Positions 1-12,659 are shown, numbered from the stretch's first letter. The stretch: DNA of 64,000 nt from Lumnitzera littorea (GCA_024138015.1 JAMXBB010000010.1:77537671-77601670), one strand, 5' to 3'. Notes: generated by a model not told the origin, from the letters alone. Numbers and translations: made by a program.

Positions 1-1676
1 ATTTTCTATACTACTATGCAACAAACAAAGCATTATCTATACTTAAGGTAAATTCACAACTCAACACACAATATCATACACAAGCGTTTCCCAAACCCAA
101 CACAATAATCAATTAACAATAATAATTAAGTCCATTATTTACAATCACAAACAGGCATGGAATCATAGGGTCAATACTCACCCAGCCATGGCAACTCATC
201 CTAATGGTAGTAATTGATCAGGAGATCCTCACTTACCTCAGGATCACCTGATTATTATAATACGATAACGCTAGTAAGAAATTGAATTAACTAATAATTC
301 TAAATATCTAGTTACCTAATTGTACTTCAATTACTATCAATTTTTATCCAATTAGACTTTATTATTAATTGTACGTAACTTTTTCATTCTATTTCTGATA
401 TTTATGAATTTATAGTCGTTTTTCATCGTTTTTGGACGTACGTTCACATGGTGATGTCCATTTTGAACTTTAAGACCTATATTTGACAATATAGATTAAA
501 TTTATAGAAATTTTAACTATGGAAACTTAATTACTCTTATTACTTATATTTATATCCTTTGTTTGTACTTAATGATTTAGTTAATCCTTAAATTCTTATA
601 CTTAGAGAATTTTACTTTGCTATTACTAATTCATGTACTTAATTAAGTATAATCCAATTTAAAAAGTGTATTAGGGTGTACTAATTTAGGTACCTAATTA
701 TTATACACTCTTCTTATTTCTTATTTTATAAACTTATGCTTATGGCATTGCTTACATCATCATTTGCTTATGTCATTTCTTATGTCATCACTTGCTTATG
801 TCATATGTGATTACATCATTACTTGCACCATCCTTTGCTTACCTAAGTCTTATCTCATGATTATGTGTTGTATGTACACTTATGTACACTTATACATAAT
901 GTTCATATACTTATACATTTCCTCTACTTATATGTATACTAGCATACTTATACTTATATCGTATTTGTACTTGTATACATACTCATATAGCCATACGGTC
1001 TTATACGTATTTTTGTACAATTTTCGTATGCCTAATTTTCCTCTTAAGAAAACCTTCCTAATTTCATTCTTTTGTGTTTTTAAGCGTATATTTAGTATAG
1101 TATAGGTATGTATAGTTAGGTTTTGTCTTAATTTAGGTTATGTACATGGTAAATACCCATGTGCAAAGATCCCCATACTTGCATTCTTTTAGTATAACCT
1201 TATGTACATATACTTAAGGGCATATACACATGTATTCCTTTCCTCTTCTTCATGATTCCTAACTTCCTACACTTAAAGATGGAAACTTTATGTCCTATTC
1301 TTTAAGATCACACATAACACATGTCTACTTATCTAATCTACCTAATTACTTAACTAATGAATAATATAAAGCAACATAAAGTAACTTGATCACATACCTT
1401 AGTTTGTGTTGAAATTATGGAGACAAAGAGGAAAGTGTTGAAAGTAAAAGGGAAGAAGAAGGGTCACGGCACGAAGAGGATTTTACTTTGTTTCTTTTTG
1501 CTTTGTTTTGATTATGGAAGAAAGGAAATGATGGGATCTAGAAGGGGAAATGAATGGACAGCAATTAAGAGGAGGGAGGAAAAGAAAAAAAAAAAACAAA
1601 AGAAAAGAGAAGAAAAGAAATCATTAGATGCTAAGATATTTTTCTTATGCATTAGTGTCTTTTGTTGATATTTCCA

Positions 1677-1760
1677 ATTGTTGACTTTAGTCAACATGTG
1701 TTGAGTTAGTCAACCCTTTGACCTTAGTCAACATGTGTTGACTTGGTCAACTTTCCTTAA
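1677..1760. repeat. Cluster of TTGAC/GTCAA inverted repeats in LTR
   Basis: About eight TTGAC or GTCAA pentamers lie within 84 bp, arranged as repeated inverted pairs. One pair is AGTCAACA-TG-TGTTGACT, with 8-bp perfect arms, and a near-identical copy follows about 50 bp later. TTGAC is the core of the plant W-box bound by WRKY factors. The position, just downstream of the LTR TATA box on the minus strand, would suit an LTR regulatory element or merely a small tandem duplication. Function is inferred, not shown. Confidence 0.5.
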
Positions 1761-1887
1761 GCATATGCCATTTTGTACACATAATGTAGTAGATAAGGAA
1801 AATTAAGGGAAAAATTAAGAAAATGAAAATAAATGAGGTGTTTGGTGAATTGATTAGTAAAAATAGATGATGAGGTCTTACTTTAGG

Positions 1888-1895
1888 TATTTATA
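1888..1895 (-). promoter_or_regulatory. TATA box of Tekay-type LTR
   Basis: TATAAATA on the minus strand, about 520 bp inside the LTR start. The equivalent box in the solo LTR at 5037-8111 lies about 570 bp inside, so position and sequence agree. Confidence 0.45.
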
Positions 1896-2414
1896 GTCTA
1901 TATACATCATTTGGTAAACTACTTAGTATAACTAGTATGAAAAGTACTAATTAGGGTATTGAGGTTCACTACATTTAGCCTAGTTTTCAACTATACCCTT
2001 AACTCTATATAATACTATCTTATTTATATACTAAAGAGATAAATGTAATCTATGATTCATTATCTTAGTTTCTAAATGACTACTTGAGGATTCAAAACAT
2101 ATATGTATGATTGAAAGTCATCTCTAACCTTTTACTAATGATTTGGCAAAATATGAGGGCTATATTATCAATTAGGGTTTTAGGGTATATTATGATGAAT
2201 TAGTGCACATATGTCTTTAAAGTGATCATTTTAGGGTTTCTATCACTTTTGAATGAAATCTTTAGCATTTAGATACGTTTAGGGTAGAAAAGTTTCTTAC
2301 GCGATTGATTAATTCTTTTAGGGTTTTCACTTTTGTTAGCCTTGTCAACTCTTAAATTGTCTAACATAGTTGAGTTTATTTCAAAAGCTAGATCAAAAAT
2401 TTTAGGGGTTTACA

Positions 2415-3463
2415 TGATCAGTAGTCCTAATTCATCTACGGTGTCTCAAATCTCTACATCAAACTCTTAAAGGAGTTCGATCCACCTGATTAGGTACGAC
2501 TTAATGTCCGTCTTGATCAACAAATACTGAAGAGAAAAATGGTCAATATACACTATCACTTTAGAAAAAATCAAATAAAAATGAAATTTATAGAAAGCAA
2601 ACATGATAGCCAACAACTTGTTTTCAGTTGTTGCATAATTTTCTTTGGCATTAGTCAAAGTTTTGTTAGCATAGTATATAGGCTAGAAATATTTGTCCTT
2701 CCTTTGCCCCAGGATGGCTCCCACAGCATAATCACTTGCATCACACATCAACTTGAATGGCAAACTCTAGTTAGGAGCTATTATTATGAGAGCATTAGTG
2801 AGTTTGTCCTAGAGAATGTTAAATGCATCTAAGCATTCCTAGGAAAAGTCAAAAGAGATACCCTTTTCAAGTAGTCATGTTGAGGGTTTGGCAATCTTGG
2901 AGAAATCTATAATGAATTGCCTATAGAACCCTGCATGTCCAAGAAAGCTCTAGACTACTTTCATTGAAGTCAAAGATGGTAGCTTGTCAATTGTATCAAT
3001 CTTGGTATTGTCCACCTCAATGCCTTTCCGTGAGATCTTATACCTCAATACAATGCCCTCTTGAACCATGAAGTAGCATTTTTTTTTAGTTAAGAAACAA
3101 ATTAGTTTCTTTACACCACATCAAGACCTTCACTAAATTTGTCAAACAACAATCACACAAATCCTTAAAAAACACTAAAAATTCATCCATGAAGACTTCC
3201 ATAATGTCCTCTACTAAGTCTTCAAAAATGGTCATCATACACCTTTGAAAGGTGGTTAGTGCATTGAAAAGGCCAAATGGCATTAGCATGTAGGCAAATG
3301 TACCATACGGACAAGTGAAGGTGGTCTTTTTTTGGTCTTTTAGCATTATCGGTATTTGAAAATATCATGATAGTCCATCCAAGAAGCAATAGTATGTGTG
3401 CTTAGCTAGTTTCTCTAACATCTAGTCTATAAAGGGGAAGAGGAAGTGGTCTTTGTATGTAGT
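2415..3463 (-). pseudogene. Athila pol fragment: reverse transcriptase and RNase H
   Basis: Minus-strand remains of the Athila polyprotein that copied element RNA into DNA. From 3463 downward: a PFID-type helix, the palm at 3346-3086 with TTFTCPYGTFAY, MPFG and TTFQRCMM, then the catalytic loop reading MDEF, with the usual second Asp replaced by Glu. RNase H follows at about 2780-2440 with CDASDYAVGAILG, NYATTENKLLA and IVYIDHFSLQYLL. TAG and TAA stops interrupt it. It ends at 2415 against a Tekay-type LTR, so the integrase is missing here. The C-rich motif choice (FQRCMM) and the DLGA protease elsewhere place it in the Athila clade. Confidence 0.85.
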
Positions 3464-5942
3464 TATAGACACCTAATTTTTACCCCCCCTAATTTTTTTG
3501 ATTAGGTTATAGGGTCTTAAATTAAAAAAATTCAAAAAATAGGAAATTAATAAAAACCCAAAAATGAAGAAATTTAGAAAAAATAGGAATTCTAGAAAGA
3601 TAAAAAAAAATAAGAAAATAGGAAAAAGCATAAAAAATAAGAAATTTAGAAAAATATAAAAAATGAAAAAATTTAAGAAAATATATAAGAAATTTGAAAA
3701 GTCATAGAAAATTTAAAAAATAAGGAATTTAGAATTTAATAAATTTTTTAGGTTGTTCAAATAGAATACGATTTTAATTTAAATAAATTCGAATAAAAGA
3801 CCAATAGACCTAGGCTCAAATTTAAATATAACTTAGGTTGACCTAGTCTATATGTACAATTTAATTGTACAAATGGACCAAGTACTGGCCAATGGCTTAT
3901 TGGTTAAACATATGAATATAACATTAGTATTAAGCATAAGGTCTTGGGTTTGAAGCTTGGTAATGGTAAGGAAGCCTTTTTCTTATTTTTATTTTTTGTT
4001 TTCAATCACATTAAAGACTACTACGTATCAGGATTTAATTGTACCATGTATCCTGATACGCGGCAAGATGGGATTAGATGACATGCTAACATAGTGCCAC
4101 ATGTCAGCTACATAACATGCTACATCTGCCGCTACGTGTTACTTAATGACATGTGGCATATTGGGGTTGGTCGGCACGACTAACGTGGCACAACGTTAGT
4201 CCATTCCTACACCCCCACCTTCCCCCTTCCCACCCCCACCCCCTTGTTTTTCTCCAGATTTCCAACACTTTCCTCTTTGGACAACTAACTTTAACATGAT
4301 TTTTTAACCTTTTCTTATGGCAATTTCGCCAAATCAATGGCAAAATTACAAACTAGACATAGCCTATTATGAATTGAGCCCTTTAACACACTTAAATATA
4401 ATCAAAGGGTCATTCAATTTGAGCTCTAAAAATCGGAAAAAAGCAGTTTTTCTAAGCATTCTTCATTAATCCGATCTAAGCATTCTATGTTTTCTAAGAA
4501 CAATTCAAGTATGAAAGGAGCTTTGGGGAGTTCATATGGACACATACAACCTCAGAATCAACTCCTGCTTTCTCTCTCTCTTTTTTTGATCACTTTCTCT
4601 CTCTACCAATCTCTCTCTCTCTCTTCAAGTTCCTCTCTCTAGCTAACCCCAAGTCGCCATGACCCCTACTCCATCAATTCCTTAACCCGACCATCCTGAA
4701 CCACTACCGTGCCCATTAGTAGGACTGAAGCCAAACCTTTACTGCCACCTCCACAACCCATTTGAACTATTACCAAATACCACCCTAAATACTAACCAAC
4801 TACATAGCCAAACTCCCCATACTCCAAAACCTCTACCTTAACTAACCAATCATGACCAATAAGCCATACGCAGTCGAACCACCAATGCCACCATGGCCAA
4901 TTTCTGATAACCACCAAAACGATCACCCCAAGTCTCAGAATTTCTCTTACCTCTCCTATTCCCAATCCAAAACACACAAATCCGCCCTTACCTAAAAAAA
5001 AAAAAAAACGATCAAAATCGCCTTGAATAACCCCTGTGTTACGCCCTAAAGCGGTAAAGTCGTAACAGCCCCACCGTGTAAATCATTCTAAGATAGAAGT
5101 TGGCCTTACAACTGCTATCCTAGACCTGATCTACACAAAGCGTCTACGACTAACCCGCTTTGAAGTAAATAGTTTGTGATTTAAATAAATCATTTACCTA
5201 AGAAAGTAAGAAAATATATATATACACTGAAATTCAGTTATTACAATTAACCTTTACAATATTTCACCGTAATATATTTCCTAGTTATTACATTATTCAT
5301 AAATGAAAAATTCTAAAATAAAAGCTTAGACCTTAAAAATATATGTTTATTCTTCAAATGTTTTTTCTTACACTCTAGGATTCAGCAATTACTAGCTTTA
5401 GAGTAGTTGTATGATGCTTCTTAGCCAGCACCTACACGACGTCTATAGGGATATGAGCAACCACAACTCAGTAAGTTAGGATGGAGGACATAAAATTATA
5501 CCATAAACATAACAAGATTATCAATTAACTTATTAGGTGCAATGCATATTCAAGCAAATGCCATCGTACGATGTTGTCTAACCTGTCGTGAGAATAGAGA
5601 AATTGCGCCCACTTTAATCTGAGTTGAGAAATTGCCATTAATGCAACGGCTTACAACTAAACCTAGGCTTGTACAATGGAGATATTGCTCCTCCTGCGAC
5701 TACCTTTGAACCATTGACTTCATCTTCACCGCGACCTCTGCTCTAATCCTGCGCTATCCCTTTTGAAGGGGTCGGTATTTGGCCGGAGAATCCTAGGTTT
5801 CCCTTAAGGGGTTGCCATGCAGGTCCAATTATGATTACGGGTCGTATATTTGACTAGATCTAGTTTAGGGTGATCAATCATTTCATATAAATCATACAAT
5901 ACATGCCAGAACAACAAACAGAATTATAACATCACTCATAAT

Positions 5943-5975
5943 CATGCACATGCACATGCACATGCATATGCACAC
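5943..5975. repeat. ATGCAC microsatellite
   Basis: Five imperfect ATGCAC/ATGCAT hexamers inside the solo LTR. The open frame over it begins with repeated Met-His codons and is an artefact of the repeat. Confidence 0.85.
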
Positions 5976-7533
5976 AACCAACTATTTAACAAGCACAACC
6001 AAGCATAATCTCAAGCCTTTAAAATACAGTAACGTATTAATCCCAACTTACTTGGACTCCTTGCTTACTCACTGGAGGTCCAACTCGCTTAAGCCATCGC
6101 CGATCATTCTTATAACACAAACGTAGTTTCGGTTTTTCATATAACTATTATAAGTTGGTTTTATCCTATAACACTTATTGTTATATTTTGTTTAGGGTTT
6201 AATATATCCAATTATCTAGGTTCTCAAATCTTTTACAATCATTCTAGGTTTGGGGTTAGGTTCAGGTTCAGTTTCCGTATCGATTTCTAAATTAGGTTTT
6301 AGTTTAATTTCGAAGTATTGTTTTATACTTGAACCCTAGAAATTCGTTTCAACTCATAATGTGAAATTAATCACATTATTTCCCAATATCCTAAATACCA
6401 TCACTACCCCTAGTCAGTATTTTATTCTACTCGGTATACTTAAATCTGTATTAGTATACCGAATTTACTTTTAATGTAAGAAATTTTTACAATTTTCATA
6501 TAATTATATAAATTTAAGTTTTCTATCAGATTTATTATATATTAATATTATGTTAATAATAAATATTTTTATTATTACCATAATATCAATTTTTATTCTA
6601 ATATCTTCTATTTATTATATTTCTAATAATTGTGTATTATGTACTATTAATTATTATGTACATAATACACATCTAATATTTTTATTACTCTAATTACCAT
6701 CTCCCAACATCAATTATCATTTCAAAATATCTAAATTCATCCTAAATCAGATTTTACACCTAATTACCTTAATTTACAAAATTGACTTAAAATTTACTAT
6801 CTTTTCCTATTACTTATTTACTACATAATTAACCTAATAATTACATATAACACCCTAAATGTTACAAGTATCATACTTCATCAGATTTCAACATCCAAAA
6901 ACATATAATTATTCACTAAATCTGTAATTAACCATTTAATTACTTAATTAACCCTAAATTACCCATTTTATGACTCATTTTAAGGCCTAAAAATTATCTA
7001 AAAATTTTGAAAATTAATTTTTAAAAATAGGCTTCATAGCACTATTCTATATCATCTAAGTAGTCTATATAAAAATTTTGGGCTCAAAACTATACTCCTA
7101 AGGTCATTTTTTTCTAAACCGAAATATGCTTAGTTTTGCATAATTTCTTAAGGACCATATATCACGGGATATATTTTCATCAAAATAATATTTTTCCTAA
7201 AAACTGCATACAAAAATATTTTAGAATAACAAAATGCATAATTTCCTAAGAATATTTACTATTTTTACAAAATTACATAAAATCGGATTAGAAATCGAAC
7301 TCATCGATTTGAGTGGCTCCGGCCACTATCGACCCACCTGGGCGCTGCCACCACTATGTAATGGTGGTGGCCATTTACTTCCAACTGCTTGTCGAGTCTG
7401 GGTTCTTCTTATAAGCCCCAATTGCACAGTTTTCTTATTTTTTTTTCTTAACCCTAATTTTTCTCTCAATTTCATCTCTCTCCATTTTTCTCACTCTCCA
7501 AATTGACCAAATGAGCTTTTGAAAAATTTGGAG

Positions 7534-7541
7534 TATTTATA
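7534..7541 (-). promoter_or_regulatory. TATA box of the Tekay-type solo LTR
   Basis: TATAAATA on the minus strand in the context GAGCTC-TATAAATA-CTCC, 570 bp inside the LTR start and followed (minus strand) by CT-poor, AG-rich leader sequence. A good match to a plant TATA box. Confidence 0.55.
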
Positions 7542-8279
7542 GAGCTCTAAGGAAATTATTGTGCATTAATGAGACAAGACAATTACCTTATCTCTTCTTT
7601 TTTCCACTTTCTATTTGTTGCATTTTAATTGGTTGATTTTTTTTCTTTAATATCTAATTGCCACGCCCCACTTCTAGACTTTTCCTCATTTTTCTATATT
7701 TTTCTTGATTTTTCCTTAATTAATTATGAATTTTCTTTAATTATTTATTATTATTTTAGCACATTTCACGTATTTTAAGTAATTACGGCTATTTCTACAT
7801 ACATGTAGATTCATATATAGTACATATAGATATTCCTAAATATTGTTTAGGTTATTTTATGATTTTTAGTATATATATAATTAATCTTTAGCGATTTGTT
7901 AATTATCGGAATGCATTTTACGCATTTTCAATAAATAATAAGTTATATACTTAAAACTTGGAATTTTTATATTCTTTTATTTTATTACTTATTTTCTTAA
8001 ATTCAAACTTACGGGATCATTTTACTAATAATTCTAACTTTACTTATAATTTAGACTCGATCAGATCTTTCAACTGATCGAAACCCTAAGTGACTAGTTG
8101 TGGGGCTTATACCCTAGTGCTATTGCTGAGCTTGAAGAAAGAGAGTCCGACAAGACCTAACCGATTTGACCCGACCAACCCATCAAATCTGACCCACACA
8201 TCTAAAATTTGTTCGAAGATTTTTTTTTTTTTTTTTGTGTTGTTTATTTAATTGTTTTACTTATTTATGTAAATGTAAT

Positions 8280-8419
8280 CAAATAAAAAAAAGGAAGAAA
8301 AGAAAATGAAAAAGGAGAAGAAGAAAAAAAAAAGAGAAGAAAAAAGAAAAAAAATTATTTAGTTTTATTTTTATCTTGACAAAAAGGATAAGTAATAAAA
8401 AAATAAAAAATAGAAAATA

Positions 8420-8457
<38 letters not shown>
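8280..8457. repeat. Purine-rich tract and (TAA)n microsatellite
   Basis: A/G-rich tract (8280-8350) followed by about 13 TAA units at 8419-8457, inserted or expanded within the 5' LTR. The 3' LTR lacks it at the matching place (about 19250-19280). Confidence 0.85.
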
Positions 8458-8458
<1 letters not shown>

Positions 8459-9196
8459 GAAAAACATTTTACCACTTAGAAAAAATTATTTTTCAAATAA
8501 ATAAAAATAAAACTGATCTAAATTATGGCACTTTAGATTTCCCAAGAATAAAATTCAATTCTGGACCCTTAGAAATTCTTTTCAAAAAAATTGAAACGGG
8601 TGAAAAAGTAAACCCGACTGTCTTTCCAAAATTAAAACTAAATCAACCTAATATGTTTTTGATAAACAAACTATGAAAGTCTGATCTTAAATAGCAAGTA
8701 TGTAAGCACTCATACATCAGTATGAGGCAACTTAAAATATGAAAAGTTTTATTTTTCTCCCATTGTTTAGATATTCGTGTAAATTGATTAATTTAGTTGC
8801 GTGTAACATAATTAGCTATTTTAGAAATCAAAAAGGGTATATTTGAAAAGCAAAGTTAAATCTGGAAAGTTAAAAATTAGTATCAGTTTATGGTTTAATA
8901 AATTAGCCCCCCAAATCTAGATCTCTGGTTTTCAAAAAACCATTTTTATAAATTAATTTTTTTAATTGATAGATCGGTAGCTAAGTTATAACCAATCCAC
9001 CCAATTGATTATAACTTAACTCCTTTTCCCAACTTCGATTAGGTGGCGACTACATTACTTCTTCAGATTGAAAAAATGGTTTTCTTTAAACCCTAGTCGA
9101 GGGTCAACACTAAATGGGTAAAGATTTAGTACTAATTGGTTTAAAGAAGACCTAATTTAAAAAGAATCGGGAAGTGAAAAACTAGGCTCGACAGCT

Positions 9197-9214
9197 TGGC
9201 AACTCCATTAGGGA
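9197..9214 (+). other. Primer-binding site, tRNA-Arg type
   Basis: TGGCAACTCCATTAGGGA, three bases after the 5' LTR. It differs at three transition positions from the complement of the 3' end of a plant tRNA-Arg (acceptor ending ...GGAGUCG-CCA), the primer known for Ogre/Tat elements. All three changes are C/G to T/A type, in line with the decay seen across the window. It fixes the 5' LTR end and the plus orientation. Confidence 0.75.
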
Positions 9215-9861
9215 TTTAGTCAAAAGGGCTAGCCACTTAAAAACTTTCCAAAATTAAAATTGCTTTTCAAATTACCCGTGTTGTTTAGTTATTCGTTTAG
9301 TTATTTATTTATTTGTCTTTTCATTTGTTATTTGCTGTTGACTTTGTGTATATATTTGTTTTTAATTAGCATAATTATTTTGCAAATAGCATACACCAGG
9401 GCATAGGAGGTTTATTTGTTGCAACAAAGATGCAGGATAGATACAGTTAAACCCAGGCCATCTTAAGACCTTAAGAGGGGGGTCATTATATAAGTTCCGG
9501 GCATAGTGGGGTAACCACCATTTGAGGCCCATTAAGCTACCTTACTTAAGCTCATTGTGACCAATGAAAATGTTTTTTAAAAACAAGCAAGGTTACAGAG
9601 CTTAAGGACTTTTTAAAACCCACCTTGATTGCATATACTCCCCTACAAGCTTGGGTTAATACATTACCCTTAAGAAATTACAACCCTACTACTTATCTAA
9701 GTGTTTTAACATAATCAAATTTTTGAGAATTACAGTAGAGTTGCAACTTAAGGAGTAATGAATTAACCCAAGTGACCCTAATATCTGTATATTTCTACGT
9801 TTTTGTTTTTCTTTTATTGCATTGATAATTGACTCTTGTCCATAAAATGTGTAAACTTAGA
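9215..9861 (+). other. Leader of the non-autonomous element, no gene seen
   Basis: Between the PBS and the short broken frame. Contains a T-rich stretch (9270-9360) and a segment with CTTAAGACC and GAGGCCCATTAAG. No open frame and no repeat of note. Confidence 0.5.
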
Positions 9862-10113
9862 ATGGCAGACAACCAAGCGAATGATTAAGCAAGCAATAGG
9901 CCATTGGACACCTCTAGGTTTCATGAATAAGTGCTGAGAGATGAAATTACCTATTTGAAGGAAAAGCTCGAGTGTTCTAAAACTTACAACCAGGCCTTAA
10001 GGTCCCTTTTGGCATAGGTCATTAGGGATACTTATGAGATGATAAAGGACCTTAAGGTTTATATACGAGACTTAATGTAGGGTCTTTCCAATTCAAATCT
10101 AAAGAGTCTCGAC
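9862..10113 (+). pseudogene. Short broken reading frame, possible gag remnant
   Basis: I do not recognise this protein. A frame starting ATG at 9862 (MADNQAND...) runs 84 codons with four in-frame stops, and a fifth stop follows directly at 10114-10116. The five are TAA, TAA, TAG, TAG and TAA, each one C-to-T change from a Gln codon. No frameshift is needed. The residues are hydrophilic and charged (SRFHE, LRDEITYLKEKLE, DTYEMIKDLKVYIRDLM) with heptad-like hydrophobic spacing suggesting a helical, coiled-coil-forming peptide. It sits where gag would start in a complete element, soon after the PBS, and is the only coding-like sequence in the internal region. It may be a gag remnant or a small element-specific protein. 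Confidence 0.4.
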
Positions 10114-10429
10114 TAAATTTCCAAAATAAATGCTAAGTTCTCTACCTTTGTTTTTGTATTTTGGTTTTGTTTTTTTTTTCAAAATAATAAAGCTCTCTTT
10201 AGTTCATTGTTCTTTATTCTTTTCCTATCTTTGTAAATAATCTTTTAATAAATAGTTATCTAACCACTATTCAATCTCCTTTAGGGAAGACTTGTAAACA
10301 GAAACCCAAAAATCACCATCCTTATTTGTAAATTATTTTTTTGAGAAAAAAAATTTACCTTTCTCTCTCTAAAAATAAACAAAAAAAAAATGAAAAGAAA
10401 AGTTGCTAATGATTATAAATCCTTATGGG
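10114..10429 (+). other. Internal spacer, no gene seen
   Basis: T-rich, then A-rich sequence between the short broken frame and the first minisatellite. Nothing recognisable. Confidence 0.4.
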
Positions 10430-10970
10430 CTTAAGGAGCCAATATAAGCTTAGGCCTCTTGCCTACTCAAGTAACCAACCTAAATACCTAGCTTTCAAAC
10501 CACACGAGGTCCCTTAACCTATTAAGGAAGCCAAATACAAACCCTTTAGCCCATTTAAGCCAAACACAAGTCCCTTGTCCCATTCAACCCTAAATACAAG
10601 CCCTTTAGCCCACTTAAGCGGCCAGCCCAAACATTTAGCTTTCAACCTACACCAGACCTATTAAAGAAACCAACACAAGCCCTTTGTTTCTGTCTAATCC
10701 AAACACAAGCCACTTAGCTAACACCAACCTTAGGCCCATTCAGGTAACTTACCCAAATACAAGTTGCTTAGCAAGGCATTTAACCTAAGCACAAACCTTG
10801 GGCTTATCAAACCAGCCTACCCAAATACAAGCTATTAGGCCAGCCAACCAATCTAAACATAAACCATAGCCCATCAAGGCAACCGACTTGAGCACAATCC
10901 TTAACCCTTAAAAGTAACCAAGCAAAAACCCCTGATCTATTTAGAAAGCTAAGCTCAATCAAGAACCGAA
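10430..10970 (+). repeat. Degenerate minisatellite 1, about 40-bp unit
   Basis: Irregular repeats of a CA-rich unit built from CCAAATACAAGCCCTT followed by TAGCCCATTTAAGC and CCAACC. About a dozen diverged copies with variable spacing. No homology to the other three arrays of the same element is apparent by eye. Confidence 0.6.
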
Positions 10971-12659
10971 CCAAAACACAAAGTCAAATACTAAGGCATG
11001 ATTCAAGCAACTAGAGGGCAAAACTTGATCCTAGGAAAATAAAAAAATATACTCTTCCTTAAGAAACCGGTAACTCACTTTTTGAAAAGTTTAAGATGAG
11101 AAGAGGCAGACTATATCCTATATACTAACCTCCGAAACACTTTGAGGGTCGAGCGATATAATGGTGAGGATATTTTAGACTCATTCCTTAAAGTAGGTTC
11201 ACTTTGAATTTGATACATAGATTTAAGTGAAGTTAGGTATTCATTTTTAAATCATAAACACAATCATCTGTTGTTTACCCCGTTGGACCTATTTAGAGAA
11301 TTTCTAAATTCAAACCCCGTCAAGAACCACGCTACAATGGGGTAATTAGGAGGTTAAGGTCATTGATTAGAAGATAAGCATAAGATTAGTTTATGCTTGT
11401 TTACATAACACTAATTTAAGAACAACTTTTATTTTTGATAAATTATTTTTTCTTTGAAATGAAGAAGAGCCAATTTCCTTTTCAAGCACCTCTAGCCCAT
11501 ACATTATAAATCTATGGATTTAAGGCCTTAAATCATTTAAAAAGAAAAGAACTCAGCAATGGAAACAATCACTCTTGGGGCCAAAAGAAAAGAGAGAATA
11601 GTAAGAGATAGTGGGGCGAAGCAATTAAAAAAGAAAAAAGAGAAGAAAAGAGGCCAAAGAATTAGGCCTGAAAGTGTTTAACAAAAAGCCCTAAGAAATA
11701 TTTCACATCCCAGCTGGAGCAACTAAACCAAATTAGAAGATCGAGAGTCAATGCCCAAATAGCCTTAGAAAACACGAGGTCCTAAATCACACTCTTAAGC
11801 TCAGAAATCCAAATTTCCATATCTACACTGACACTCTAAAGCTTCTCTTATTTAGAATGAATCATGTAAGGCCTCCCTACCCACAATACCACCCTCACAT
11901 ATGTAAAAGCTTTTCTGATCTTGAAAGATAATTTATCTTTATTAAAATTTGTTTTTGAAACTAGGATAAGCATACTTCTAATTTTTCCCCAAGGTTCTTG
12001 ATTTGTACACCTAGAAGTAGTAAAAGAAATTTTGTCAAAATAAGCCTTTTAATTAATCCTTTTTGAAACCCTTAGACTAAAAGCCTAAATTCATAAGGTT
12101 AAATAAAAAAAAAAAAAAAACCTAAAGGATTGATCAAGGAGTATCACTTACAAAATGGATTATAATTTTTTGAACTGTAGTCAAGAGTGTAATCTAGACT
12201 AAGAGCTAGTAAGGAATGTCTTATAATCACAAAAGCCTTAAAAGAAGCCTTAAGGTCAGAGGCATTAAAAAATTCAACATGATTACCAAGGATAGGGATG
12301 GTTATCAAATTGTTCCTTAATAAGAATTTATACTTGTTGGCAAAACTTTCAAAAACAAAAGAGAAAAAAAAAAAAAAAAAGAAGAGAGAGATAGCAAAGG
12401 CTTGTCACAAAATTTTTGTCTAAATCCATGTTGGCTCGAATAGCCAAGCTTTTAATCCATGTCATCTAGTTCCTTTCCAAGGTTGTCATTCCTCCCCAAT
12501 TGTAGTTTTTAAACATCCTTCAGTCTTTTTTGCAAATTAAGGGGCCTATCCCTACTCTTGTCCTTGTTTATAAATGGTTTTTTAACAATCTCTCTATAAA
12601 TACTTTTCCAAGTCAAAGAATCTTTTGAAACCGATAGCATACCTTACTTTAGTTCTTTA
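10971..12659 (+). other. Internal region between arrays, no gene seen
   Basis: About 1.7 kb without a coding frame or an array. Contains poly-A tracts at about 12100-12120 and 12364-12380, a purine-rich segment at 11560-11660, and scattered AAGGCCT-like words. No retroviral-type motif found in any frame I read. Confidence 0.4.

Larger units (their letters stand above)
1..2414 (-). mobile_element. Tekay/Del-type LTR, truncated by the window edge
   Basis: Long non-coding AT-rich stretch that I read as a minus-strand LTR. On the minus strand it starts with TGTAAACCCC at 2414, the same start type as the LTR at 47606 (TGTAAACCC). The block around 380-460 resembles, in reverse complement, the block at 49850-49930 of that LTR (TAACTTTTTC, ATAGTC and CATCGTTTT in the same order). 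A TATA box lies about 520 bp inside the start, matching the 570 bp seen in the LTR at 5037-8111. It interrupts Athila RNase H sequence, which resumes at 2415. The other end is outside the window, so it may be a solo LTR or one end of a full element. Open frames at 764-1105 and 1417-1668 are low-complexity and not genes. Confidence 0.6.
5037..8111 (-). mobile_element. Tekay/Del-type solo LTR nested in the 5' LTR
   Basis: A 3075-bp LTR with no internal region. On the minus strand it starts TATAAGCCCC (TG changed to TA) and ends GGGCGTAACA. The flanks are CCCTG (5032-5036) and CCCTA (8112-8116), a 5-bp duplication with one transition. The uninterrupted target is visible at 19140-19165 in the 3' LTR, which confirms the boundaries. 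Inside are a TATA box at 7534-7541 and, near the end, the ACTTACTGAG...CATATCCCTATAG...GTAGGTGC block typical of this LTR class, similar to 50915-50965. A solo LTR arises by recombination between the two LTRs of a full element. The open frame at 7234-7506 is not a gene. Confidence 0.75.
3464..9193 (+). repeat. 5' LTR of the non-autonomous Tat-like element
   Basis: Starts TATAGACACC (TG changed to TA) and ends GGCTCGACA. It aligns block by block with the 3' LTR at 17598-19944: the A-rich segment at 3480-3760, the ACATGTCA-rich segment at 4030-4190, the CT-rich segment at 4560-4640, the proline-codon-like CCACC segment at 4640-4980 and the 8500-9193 tail. Without the nested solo LTR and its duplicated 5 bp it is about 2650 bp, against 2347 bp for the 3' LTR. 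Part of the difference is the low-complexity insert at 8280-8460. The TATA box position reads TATGAAAG (4510-4517), where the 3' LTR has TATAAAAG, so this copy's promoter is damaged. Confidence 0.8.

Noticed and set aside
764..1105. 113-codon open frame
   Set aside because: Tyr/Ile/Leu-rich translation of AT-rich LTR DNA with TATAC-type repeats; no family features.
8279..8467. Ile/Phe-rich minus-strand frame
   Set aside because: Translation of (TAA)n and a purine tract.
9197..9214. Part of a real tRNA-Arg gene
   Set aside because: Only the 3' acceptor complement is present, in the position of a primer-binding site; no cloverleaf around it.
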